Shown piece after piece: positions 32,855-39,159 of a DNA stretch of 60,642 nucleotides. The notes beneath the pieces were generated by a model. The model was given only the letters and a program-made list of their open reading frames with translations. It made no database searches and was not told the DNA's origin. Within the stretch, counting starts at the first letter, position 1, and every line of letters starts with the position of its first letter. The position numbers were made by a program, and so were the translations under genes. The stretch covers positions 1 to 60,642 of the IMG/VR virus record IMGVR_UViG_3300031673_000043; one strand, given 5' to 3'. This DNA is from a virus.

Positions 32855-33721
32855 ATGGCCCGCGAATACTTCAGAGACTGGAACCCGAACGACAGCACCA
32901 GGGCCCTCGTTGCCCAGTGTGCTCAGATCCTCGAGGAGCTCAGCGCTTACAGGCTCACCCTCCGGCAGCTCTACTACCAGCTGGTCTCGAGGAACATCAT
33001 CACGAACGAGGAGAGATCCTACAAGAACCTCAGCCGGGCAGTCACCCGCGCCAGGCTCGCCGGGATCCTGGACTGGGATGCAATCGAGGACCGTGTTCGA
33101 CAGCCGGACTTCCCTCCTGAGTTCAACAACCTCAAGGACCTGGTGGAGGCCGCGCTGAGATCCTACAGACTCCCGCGCTGGGACGGTCAGGAGTACTATG
33201 CCGAGCTCTGGGTCGAGAAGGATGCTCTGGCCTCCGTGCTCCGTCCCCTGGCCCGGAAGTACCACGTGGTCCTGATGGTCAACAGAGGGTACTCGAGCGC
33301 CTCGGCAATGTATGACGCGGCGAAGCGCTTCCTCGACCACAGGGACCAGGACTGCACGCTCTTCTACCTGGGGGATCTCGACCCCTCCGGTGAGGACATG
33401 GTCAGGGACATCTCGGACCGGCTCGCTGAGTTCAATGCTGATGTCCAGGTCGAGAAGATAGCGCTCACAATGGAGCAGGTCCAGGAGCACCAGCCTCCCC
33501 CGAACCCCGCGAAGATCACGGACCCTCGAGCAGCTGACTTCATTGCCCGGTATGGTCACGAGTCCTGGGAGGTCGATGCTCTCCCTCCTGCAGTACTCGA
33601 GCAGCTCATCTCCGAGAAGATCGAGAGCGTCCTGGATCTCACGCTCTACAGCGGAGTGATCCAGAAGGAGGAGCGAGACAAGCGGCTCCTGAAGAAGACC
33701 GTTGCCGGGCTCGAGGGATAG
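32855..33721 (+). CDS. Spo11 / TopoVI-A-like protein with TOPRIM domain
   Basis: This 288-residue protein has an N-terminal winged-helix-like region with the tandem tyrosine motif LTLRQLYYQL (Tyr40/Tyr41), matching the catalytic R-x-[IL]-Y-Y of type IIB topoisomerase A subunits. The TOPRIM domain that follows shows the acidic residue in WVEKDAL (Glu121) and DLD in LGDLDPSG (Asp174, Asp176). No B subunit (GHKL ATPase) is seen in the genome. The family is strongly suggested; whether it cuts, relaxes or nicks DNA is unknown. Confidence 0.78.
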   Translation: MAREYFRDWNPNDSTRALVAQCAQILEELSAYRLTLRQLYYQLVSRNIITNEERSYKNLSRAVTRARLAGILDWDAIEDRVRQPDFPPEFNNLKDLVEAALRSYRLPRWDGQEYYAELWVEKDALASVLRPLARKYHVVLMVNRGYSSASAMYDAAKRFLDHRDQDCTLFYLGDLDPSGEDMVRDISDRLAEFNADVQVEKIALTMEQVQEHQPPPNPAKITDPRAADFIARYGHESWEVDALPPAVLEQLISEKIESVLDLTLYSGVIQKEERDKRLLKKTVAGLEG

Positions 33722-33797
33722 TGCAAAGATCCTCCTGTTGATTGCGTTCTGCACGTCCGCTTGACACCTCCTGAGCGGATCCCTCCGAGGCCCTGAG

Positions 33798-33849
33798 AGA
33801 CCCTCCACCGTAGAGAGCTGGCACTCAATAACTTACGGGGAGGGTCTTT
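33798..33849 (+). terminator. Intrinsic terminator-like hairpin
   Basis: AGACCCTCC (33798-33806) pairs perfectly with GGAGGGTCT (33839-33847). CCGTA (33808-33812) pairs with TACGG (33834-33838) inside it. TTTCC follows. It lies 77 bases after the Spo11-like gene and just before the next promoter. Confidence 0.6.
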
Positions 33850-33871
33850 CCATGTCTGGATCTCCTGAAAT

Positions 33872-33888
33872 TGGCACGGTCCCTGCTA
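33872..33888 (+). promoter_or_regulatory. Sigma-54-type promoter 5
   Basis: TGGCACGGTCCCTGCTA is identical to promoter 1. GG is at 33873-33874 and GC at 33885-33886. The leader CTATAGTTAGGAACGCAAACA follows, and the next ATG is 56 bases from the first T. Confidence 0.8.
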
Positions 33889-33927
33889 TAGCCTATAGTT
33901 AGGAACGCAAACAACAGGAGGCTTGAG

Positions 33928-34407
33928 ATGGAAAACTTCACCAGAGATAAGATACACGCCGAGATGGTCAAGGTCCTTCACCAGTATGTCTGTGCCTGGG
34001 GAGAGCATCACGAGGAGCTCACCGATCAGGGTCACATGGACGTAGTCACCAGGTGTGACGGGTTCGGTAGGATGAGCGCTGAGCAGCTCCAGGAGCTCGG
34101 GATCGAGTGGGACTGGTCACACGTCAGGGACAGCAGTGATGAGGCCATAGAGGAGGCCTATCAGGTTCTGATGACTATCCTCGAGGAGGTCAAGGCTCCG
34201 AGCTCGAAGAGATGCAGCAGCTACTCGGCTCAGGAGATCACCAGGGAGATCAAGGCTCTCCTGAAGAAGGCCTCCGAGACCTACGGCAAGAAGGTCAAGA
34301 AGATCGACCACATGATCGAGATCTTCGGCAACCCCACCGAGTCCGTCCGTCTGACCGTGGTGTTCGAGGTCGAGGGACGGCAGGTCAGGACCTCCTGTGC
34401 ACTCTGA
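33928..34407 (+). CDS. Hypothetical protein
   Basis: This 159-residue protein is Glu/Lys-rich and mostly helical through residue 125 (AEQLQELGIEWDWSHVRD; TREIKALLKKASETYGKK), ending in a short beta-type tail (VRLTVVFEVEGRQVRTS). It is expressed alone between a sigma-54-type promoter and a strong terminator. There are no cysteine pairs, no membrane segment and no recognised family. The tight one-gene unit suggests dosage-sensitive expression. Confidence 0.7.
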   Translation: MENFTRDKIHAEMVKVLHQYVCAWGEHHEELTDQGHMDVVTRCDGFGRMSAEQLQELGIEWDWSHVRDSSDEAIEEAYQVLMTILEEVKAPSSKRCSSYSAQEITREIKALLKKASETYGKKVKKIDHMIEIFGNPTESVRLTVVFEVEGRQVRTSCAL

Positions 34408-34434
34408 GATCTCAACCAGGGTGCCGCGTTCGGG

Positions 34435-34468
34435 GAGCTCGGGTCCACAGGATCCGGGCTCTCTTTTT
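34435..34468 (+). terminator. Intrinsic terminator
   Basis: A 12-bp stem (34435-34446 with 34450-34461, two G-U pairs) with a three-base loop is followed by TCTTTTT. This is the best-formed intrinsic terminator in the window. It begins 28 bases after the preceding stop codon. Confidence 0.85.
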
Positions 34469-34520
34469 GCAGTAAATCTCTGCACTTTGCACTCTGCAGC
34501 TGCAGGATCCGGGGCCCCCG

Positions 34521-34600
34521 TTCTCCTCGAGGCGAAAAGACCCCCCGTATAACCCTATGTAATAACAGCTTATTACAGCCCGATTTTCTCCTCGAGGCGA
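34521..34600 (+). promoter_or_regulatory. Paired direct repeats and palindrome upstream of promoter 6
   Basis: TTCTCCTCGAGGCGA occurs at 34521-34535 and again at 34586-34600. Between them a perfect palindrome GTAATAA-CAGC-TTATTAC covers 34559-34576. The set ends 13 bases before the -24 element. Paired sites in this range could bind an enhancer-binding activator or a repressor. The other six promoters do not show the same sites, so this may be specific. Confidence 0.4.
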
Positions 34601-34612
34601 GCCGGGAGGGAC

Positions 34613-34629
34613 TGGCACAGGCCTTGCTA
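34613..34629 (+). promoter_or_regulatory. Sigma-54-type promoter 6
   Basis: TGGCACAGGCCTTGCTA has GG at 34614-34615 and GC at 34626-34627. The leader TAGGAACGCAAACAGGAGG follows, and the next ATG is 53 bases from the first T. Confidence 0.82.
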
Positions 34630-34665
34630 TGGTATAGGGTAGGAACGCAAACAGGAGGTCAAGAG

Positions 34666-35508
34666 ATGAACGGAACCAGCAAGAGAACAGATCCCCACCG
34701 AGTCGGAGCAATCAACCCCGAGGATTATGAGTACCACATGAGCTTCAGCGGGGCCTCGACTGTGGACGGTTGGCCTATCCCCCCGATGTATGTGGACGTG
34801 GTCATCGAGATGAAGAAGGCCGGGGAGCTCGTGAACATTCACAACTCGATCTTCCAGTGTGACGTGTGCGGCGCTCACTACGTGCACGGTGAGGTCTGGT
34901 ACCACATCCCGAGCGGGAAGTACACCACCATCGGTCACGAGTGCGCGGCGAAGTACAACCTGGTCACTGACTACAGTCACTATGACAGTGTCTACCAGGC
35001 TCACATCACGAAGGCCGTCAGGAGAGCTCGCAGGATCCAGGCCTGGAGATCGATGAGGAACATCATGAGCAACTACCCGGATCTCAGGGAGGCCTTCAAG
35101 GTTGACAACGAAGTCACCCGCGACATCCGGTCCAGGTTCATCCAGTTCGGGACCATCAGCATGAAGCAGATCGAGCTCCTCAGGACCCTCAAGAAGAGAG
35201 CCGATGAGCAGGCCGCTGAGACCTGGATCGATGCCCCTGAGGGACGCTTCGAGATCATCGGCACCGTGCTCAGCGCCAGGGTCGATGAGGGCCCCTACGG
35301 GATGACCTACAAGATGCTGGTCAAGGTCGATACTGAGGCCGGATCCTGGAAGACCTGGGGGACCGTCCCGAAGAGCATCACGGACGCGCCCTACTTCAGC
35401 CTGCAGGATCTCAAGGGCTGCACTGTCCGCTTCACCGGTACGGTCAAAAGAGCTGATGACCAGGGGTTCAGCTTCTTCTCGAGACCGGTCAAGGGTGAGG
35501 TCCTCTAA
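34666..35508 (+). CDS. Zinc-binding protein with C-terminal OB-like domain
   Basis: This 280-residue protein has a zinc-type cluster at about residues 65-95 (CDVCGAHYVHGEVWYH, later IGHECAAKY), a helical middle, and a C-terminal beta domain (about 190-280: RFEIIGTVLSARVDEGPYG, VRFTGTVKRADDQGFSFFS). That domain resembles an OB fold used for single-stranded nucleic acid. ATG 34666 follows AGGAGGTCAAGAG. It is probably a nucleic-acid binding protein of the early block; the name is structural inference, not a family match. Confidence 0.68.
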   Translation: MNGTSKRTDPHRVGAINPEDYEYHMSFSGASTVDGWPIPPMYVDVVIEMKKAGELVNIHNSIFQCDVCGAHYVHGEVWYHIPSGKYTTIGHECAAKYNLVTDYSHYDSVYQAHITKAVRRARRIQAWRSMRNIMSNYPDLREAFKVDNEVTRDIRSRFIQFGTISMKQIELLRTLKKRADEQAAETWIDAPEGRFEIIGTVLSARVDEGPYGMTYKMLVKVDTEAGSWKTWGTVPKSITDAPYFSLQDLKGCTVRFTGTVKRADDQGFSFFSRPVKGEVL

Positions 35509-35521
35509 GAGATCCACAGGA

Positions 35522-35551
35522 GGGGAGCTCGAGATCTCGAACGGGCTCCCC
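35522..35551 (+). terminator. Terminator-like hairpin
   Basis: GGGGAGCTCG (35522-35531) pairs with CGGGCTCCCC (35542-35551) with one G-U pair. It is followed by TGGTAGTTTACTTT. A second perfect 10-bp inverted repeat starts at once (35551-35560 with 35580-35589, 19-base loop). The pair begins 14 bases after the stop codon. Confidence 0.65.
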
Positions 35552-35667
35552 TGGTAGTTTACTTTCCCATTGCAAAACAAAACTACCAGAGTGCAACCTG
35601 CACGGGATCTCGACCGGTACCGGGGATCCCCGCTCCTGTAACTTGTTATATATCAACACCCGCTGAC

Positions 35668-35684
35668 TGGCACGGCGCTTGCTA
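35668..35684 (+). promoter_or_regulatory. Sigma-54-type promoter 7
   Basis: TGGCACGGCGCTTGCTA has GG at 35669-35670 and GC at 35681-35682. The leader TATAGGTAGAACGCAAACA follows, and the next ATG is 54 bases from the first T. Confidence 0.82.
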
Positions 35685-35721
35685 TGACTATAGGTAGAAC
35701 GCAAACAAGAAGGAGATCGAG

Positions 35722-35883
35722 ATGACGAACGAGAAGAAGATAGACAGCAAGACCGACACCAGGAGCCTCTGGGAGATCGAGATGCCGGTTGCAGATCTGA
35801 GACCTGGGAAGATCGAGACCGTTGAGAGTCTACATGACAGAGTCCGTCACGCTCGAGAGATGAGCTTCAGCAACTACCGTTAA
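35722..35883 (+). CDS. Hypothetical 53-residue protein
   Basis: This small soluble protein (MTNEKKIDSKTDTRSLWEIE at the start, RVRHAREMSFSNYR at the end) begins after AAGGAGATCGAG. It has no cysteine and no hydrophobic segment. The start, ribosome site and promoter make it likely to be real, though it is very short. It is followed by a gene of different composition at 35922. Function unknown. Confidence 0.62.
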   Translation: MTNEKKIDSKTDTRSLWEIEMPVADLRPGKIETVESLHDRVRHAREMSFSNYR

Positions 35884-35921
35884 TGGACACTAACCGGAAG
35901 TAACTGACACGGAGGTGCATG

Positions 35922-36233
35922 ATGAAAAGATGTGAACAGTGTGGGGGGAATCGTTTCTACCTCCTACTTGGCCTCAATGCAGAGGGACGCTTTGACGATG
36001 AGGGGACAATGGTGGTTTCCGGTATAGAGGCATCCCTCGACCATACGATAGAGTCAATGGAGTGCGCGGAGTGCGGCGCAGTGCACGAGGAACCAGTAGG
36101 GCGCGTCTTCGATCGTTTCTCCACTGAACCTGTAAAAGTACGGGTCGAGAGGGGAGTAGCAGAGGTGGAAAGGAACCCCCACCCGGCTATTGAAGTAGAG
36201 ATAGAGGACCTTGACCTAGACGTGAGGATGTGA
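35922..36233 (+). CDS. Small zinc-ribbon protein of atypical codon use
   Basis: This 103-residue protein has two Cys pairs (RCEQCGGNRF and ECAECGAVHEE) about 45 residues apart and a long acidic tail. I used the second ATG of the ATGATG pair because GGAGG is then at normal spacing. Codon choice and base composition differ from flanking genes, as in the gene at 30934. It is probably co-transcribed from promoter 7. It ends 21 bases before the bidirectional terminator. Confidence 0.7.
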   Translation: MKRCEQCGGNRFYLLLGLNAEGRFDDEGTMVVSGIEASLDHTIESMECAECGAVHEEPVGRVFDRFSTEPVKVRVERGVAEVERNPHPAIEVEIEDLDLDVRM

Positions 36234-36254
36234 ACCTCTGGTCCAGACACAGAG

Positions 36255-36284
36255 AGAGCTCCCGTCCGTGAGGATAGGAGCTCT
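36255..36284. terminator. Bidirectional terminator between converging blocks
   Basis: AGAGCTCC (36255-36262) pairs with GGAGCTCT (36277-36284), and outer ACAGA/TCTGT bases extend the stem. TCTTCT follows on the plus side and CTGTGTC on the minus side. It separates the plus-strand early block from the minus-strand island, both of which end here. Confidence 0.7.
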
Positions 36285-36308
36285 TCTTCTGTCCGCTAGG
36301 CTCCCCTG

Positions 36309-36728
36309 CTACTCATACCAGTAGTCCAGGATGCAGTATGCAGCTGTCCCGGTGAACACCTCGACCGAGTCGATCTCAGGACCGTAGAACATCATGTCAT
36401 AGGTCTGAGTGATGACCACTCCCCCAGGGTAGGTGAGCGTCCTCCAGGTCCCTGATCCTACATCCTTGATCTTCACCTGGACCGAGTCCACCGCGTTCGA
36501 TCCTACCTTGACAGTGAGTCTCCAGAACCTACTCGAGTGATCGAGCGCTTCAGGAACCCCGTCAGTCCCTGGTCTCCATAGTGCTGTCCCGAAGTAAGGG
36601 TATCCGGGAGGACGGTCAATCCTCGCGTGTGCGTCATCCGGTGGAGGAGGGACATCGAACATCAAGAGCAATGCCGTTGCCACTACCACCAGGACTGCAG
36701 CGAGTAAGATCTTGAACTTCTTGTTCAT
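36309..36728 (-). CDS. Membrane-anchored or secreted hypothetical protein
   Basis: This 139-residue protein starts with a classical signal or anchor segment (NKKFKILLAAVLVVVATALL, residues 2-21) followed by a Pro-rich linker (PPPPDDAHA). The remaining 110 residues are beta-type and would lie outside the cytoplasmic membrane. It starts after GGAGGTGCATC. It is the last gene of the minus-strand island, where four of nine genes encode exported proteins. Exclusion or envelope modification is plausible but unproven. Confidence 0.72.
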   Translation of the reverse strand: MNKKFKILLAAVLVVVATALLLMFDVPPPPDDAHARIDRPPGYPYFGTALWRPGTDGVPEALDHSSRFWRLTVKVGSNAVDSVQVKIKDVGSGTWRTLTYPGGVVITQTYDMMFYGPEIDSVEVFTGTAAYCILDYWYE

Positions 36729-36778
36729 GATGCACCTCCTCCTGGGAGCCTAATGCTAGAGCTCTATAGTGTCAAGTC

Positions 36779-37144
36779 CTACTTGCACGCTCCCCGGAGG
36801 AAGGTATCGACCTGCTCAACCAGGCGCTGAGCTTCGGTGTTCGAGGGCACGGTTCCGATCTTGCTCCTCCAAACAACAGCGGACCTGACCACAGGGAGCA
36901 CCTGGAGCAGCGTACCTGCAATGACAGGTATCTCGGTCCGCGCCTTGATCCCGAGTTCGTCATCCCTCATCGGTTCCTTCAGCGTGCTCAGGAATGTAGC
37001 ACACCGGGTTGTCATGCTAGGATCGATACAGGGGACTGACATGATCCCGTGCTCCACCAGGACGGCCTGCAGATCTGGAGTGAGTTCCCCACCATAGAGG
37101 AGCTTCTGGAACGCGCTCTTCAGTTCGTCATACTTCTCCGGCAT
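36779..37144 (-). CDS. Hypothetical protein
   Basis: This 121-residue helical protein opens with MPEKYDELKSAFQKLLYGG and contains a moderately hydrophobic segment (EIPVIAGTLLQVLPVVRSAVV) too polar for a confident membrane span. ATG 37144 sits about nine bases after GAGGAGA and overlaps the region of the upstream stop; a longer frame to 37282 is less likely. There is no recognised family. It is part of the exported-protein island by operon position. Confidence 0.64.
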   Translation of the reverse strand: MPEKYDELKSAFQKLLYGGELTPDLQAVLVEHGIMSVPCIDPSMTTRCATFLSTLKEPMRDDELGIKARTEIPVIAGTLLQVLPVVRSAVVWRSKIGTVPSNTEAQRLVEQVDTFLRGACK

Positions 37145-37145
37145 A

Positions 37146-37367
37146 TCAGTCACTCTCCTCTCTCGGCATCTCCGGCGCTTCACTCTCGAAGATGACTGTG
37201 AGGACGTTCGTGTCCTTGTCCTTGAGGTACCCGAGGAGCTCCTCGAGTGTGGTGTTGATCTCGAAGACTTGAGTGAGATCAACCTGCTTCGTTGCAGGAC
37301 CGGCCTGAGTCATCACTGGTCTCACGGTCTTAGTGATGACAACCGCTCTCTTCTTTCCTTGAGGCAT
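37146..37367 (-). CDS. Hypothetical small protein
   Basis: This 73-residue soluble protein has a basic N-terminal half and an acidic C-terminal half (TTLEELLGYLKDKDTNVLTV; ESEAPEMPREESD). It is close-coupled to the gene below (TGATATG) and starts after CAGGAGACCAC. No motif recognised. It lies just below a 171-base gap that separates it from the HNH gene. Confidence 0.63.
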   Translation of the reverse strand: MPQGKKRAVVITKTVRPVMTQAGPATKQVDLTQVFEINTTLEELLGYLKDKDTNVLTVIFESEAPEMPREESD

Positions 37368-37391
37368 GTGGTCTCCTGTTCTGTCTGTGGT

Positions 37392-37514
37392 CTAGTCGAA
37401 CGGGTTCCACCACTTCCCGTCCTTCTCGACCTGTAGGGTGTCTACCTTGACAACGGTGTCCGGTGGTTCGTGTTCACCGGTCTCTCCTTCCTGGTATCCT
37501 GGTACTCGAGCGAG
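37392..37514 (-). pseudogene. Protein-like open stretch without a start codon
   Basis: On the minus strand a 40-codon frame bounded by stops reads LARVPGYQEGETGEHEPPDT and ends VEKDGKWWNPFD. The terminal segment looks like real coding sequence, but no ATG, GTG or TTG exists in the frame. A frameshift would be needed to join it to the ATG at about 37518 (in another frame). It lies in the gap next to an HNH gene, so it may be a damaged gene end. Confidence 0.3.
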
Positions 37515-37538
37515 TCATACCACAGGAGAGCACGCGAG

Positions 37539-37949
37539 TCAACCGAAGAACTCAGCGTCATACTCCTCGGTGTAGCGTCTCGAGATCAGGGGACCATAGA
37601 AGCGCTTCTTGTCCCGCTCGTTCTCGCTCCTGGATCCATAGCGCAAGTTGTCAGCGTGATTGTTCGAGGGATCCCCGTCCAGGTGCCTGACGTGAGCTTC
37701 CTCTCCGTCATACAGTGGAGGATCCCCGTGGAAGGCCTTGCAGATGAGACGGTGCAACCAGTAGGTGTGACGGATCCCCGCGTGCATGATCCTGATCTTC
37801 CGGTGTCCGTACTGGTTGCCCTGGTGGGAGCGGACCTCTCCCTGCTTCGGTCCCTTTACCCTGAAGACCCTACCGTCTCGATGGATCTCATGGTTCGGGA
37901 GCTCCTCGAGGATGACTACCTGGAGGATCTCTTCTGCTGGATCCGTCAC
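37539..37949 (-). CDS. HNH endonuclease
   Basis: This 136-residue protein has an HNH core in its second half: YWLHRLICKAFHGDPP, then AHVRHLDGDPSNNHADNLRY, matching free-standing phage HNH genes with the ARHLDGN-type motif. The N-terminal half is a small beta region. Base composition is similar to that of its neighbours, unlike the AT-rich HNH genes elsewhere, so it may be older. Its ATG overlaps the upstream stop (ATGA). Confidence 0.85.
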   Translation of the reverse strand: MTDPAEEILQVVILEELPNHEIHRDGRVFRVKGPKQGEVRSHQGNQYGHRKIRIMHAGIRHTYWLHRLICKAFHGDPPLYDGEEAHVRHLDGDPSNNHADNLRYGSRSENERDKKRFYGPLISRRYTEEYDAEFFG

Positions 37950-38266
37950 TTCAACTGATCCCCTGGGATCTCGACCTCGGACTGGATGACCTGGTCACCT
38001 ATAGTGAGCTCAAGCGTCAGCACCGCCTTCAGGACCCTGGCCTTGAGTGGGAGGGTGATCTCTCGAGGGACAGGGACCTTCCCGCTCTTCTTGCCGTGGG
38101 ATCTCTTCTTGCCCTTCTTCGTCTCGGGCGCTATGTAGACCTGACACGTACAACCGTCCTGGGTGCAAGAACACGGGACACTCTTCTCCTTCCCGTGCAC
38201 CATCTTCCTCATCCGGTGAAGGTTGTAGTCATGACCGCACTCTGCACATGGTTTTCTCACAGGCAT
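37946..38266 (-). CDS. Cys-rich hypothetical protein with beta C-terminus
   Basis: This 106-residue protein has a cysteine-dense N-terminal half (KPCAECGHDY; VPCSCTQDGCTCQVY), which suggests zinc binding, a Lys-rich linker, and a beta-type C-terminal domain (VLTLELTIGDQVIQSEVEIP). ATG 38266 lies eight bases after GAGGAGC. It is between an exported-protein gene and the HNH gene. No family recognised. Confidence 0.66.
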   Translation of the reverse strand: MPVRKPCAECGHDYNLHRMRKMVHGKEKSVPCSCTQDGCTCQVYIAPETKKGKKRSHGKKSGKVPVPREITLPLKARVLKAVLTLELTIGDQVIQSEVEIPGDQLK

Positions 38267-38268
38267 AA

Positions 38269-38781
38269 TCAAGGGCTCCTCGGTGTGATCGAGATCGGAG
38301 GCACGGTCCCGGTGAACGGTGCACACTTGACCGCTATGAGATCAGGATCCAGGTACCTGAATTGCCAGAGGAGCTCACAGTCCTCGAGTGGAGTGAACAC
38401 AATCAGCATGTTCCGTTGCTCCATTCCAGGCCAGTGCTCGAACTCATAGAAGGGATAGGATCCGGCGCTCATGTCCTCCCAGCGTGCACGGGACCAGACA
38501 CTCAGGTCTGACATTGCGAGATCCCGGACCGCTGCAATCTTGTAGTAGTAGGGAGTGCTCTTGACCGTGGTGCTGTCATAGTACATGTACTCGACTGTCC
38601 CCTCGAGTGGTGTGACGAAGTCGAGCATCAGGTACCCGGTGTCAGGGTGAGCGCTCCTGTAGAGGATGAAGTAGTCAGCCGGTGGATCATTCTCATCAGT
38701 CCAGCCCAGAGCGAACTGAGCGAACGCGCTCCCGGTCACCGTCAGGACCAGGAGCAGGCAGAGCAGCAGTGCTCTCTTCAT
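38269..38781 (-). CDS. Secreted protein with fibronectin-III-like body
   Basis: This 170-residue protein has a clear signal peptide (MKRALLLCLLLVLTVTGSAF) with an AFA-QF cleavage site near residue 21. The body resembles a single fibronectin type III fold (DYFILYRSAHPDTGY; STPYYYKIAAVRD). ATG 38781 follows GGAGACCGCA; a frame to 38850 would add a non-signal extension. It would act in the periplasm or outside the cell. Role unknown. Confidence 0.75.
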   Translation of the reverse strand: MKRALLLCLLLVLTVTGSAFAQFALGWTDENDPPADYFILYRSAHPDTGYLMLDFVTPLEGTVEYMYYDSTTVKSTPYYYKIAAVRDLAMSDLSVWSRARWEDMSAGSYPFYEFEHWPGMEQRNMLIVFTPLEDCELLWQFRYLDPDLIAVKCAPFTGTVPPISITPRSP

Positions 38782-38874
38782 TGCGGTCTCCTTCCGTTGT
38801 GTGAATAGAAGAAGGTGCAGGGGACTGAGTATGAGCTCAACCTCCTGCACCTCTTGCCACCAGATCAGGCGCTG

Positions 38875-39147
38875 TTAGCCTGCTCTCGGGATCTCGGTGA
38901 AAGTCAAGTTCATACAGTAGTGGAACTCGACCTCCTCCAGGATCACGTTGCCGGATCCGTAGTCATCAGCGTCTCCGTCACCCCAGTCCAGGGGATCCCA
39001 GCAATCCATCATGATCTCCCAGAAGCAGATCACAGCGTACCCTGGATTATAGGCTGCATACTTGCAATAGATACTGGCCTGCAGTGGTATTGCTACCATC
39101 ACAAAGACCAGCGCTGCAAGCAGCAAGGTGATGAGGATGTTCCTCAT
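38875..39147 (-). CDS. Small secreted protein
   Basis: This 90-residue protein starts with a signal peptide (MRNILITLLLAALVFVMVAI) and a likely cleavage after LQAS near residue 25. The mature part is about 65 residues, acidic, with four cysteines (YCKYAAYNPGYAVICFWEIM, DCWDPLDWGDGDADDYG, HYC) suited to disulphides. It starts after GGAGGTGACCTC. Periplasmic or extracellular; function unknown. Confidence 0.75.
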   Translation of the reverse strand: MRNILITLLLAALVFVMVAIPLQASIYCKYAAYNPGYAVICFWEIMMDCWDPLDWGDGDADDYGSGNVILEEVEFHYCMNLTFTEIPRAG

Positions 39148-39159
39148 GAGGTCACCTCC

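Noticed and set aside
32609-33808. A 399-codon frame on the minus strand opposite the TOPRIM protein
   Set aside because: It is an antisense shadow of a clear Spo11-like gene and extends into a terminator. Its composition is Leu/Val/Asp/Arg as expected from reversed CTC/GAG codons.
33820-33836. TGGCACTCAATAACTTA as an eighth sigma-54-type promoter
   Set aside because: It has the TGGCAC but not the GC at the -12 position, and it lies inside a terminator loop.
34627-35580. A 317-codon frame on the minus strand opposite the OB-like protein
   Set aside because: It mirrors the codon bias (CTC/GAG) of the real plus-strand gene, has a low-complexity Asp/Leu/Val composition, no ribosome site, and crosses a sigma-54-type promoter leader and two hairpins.
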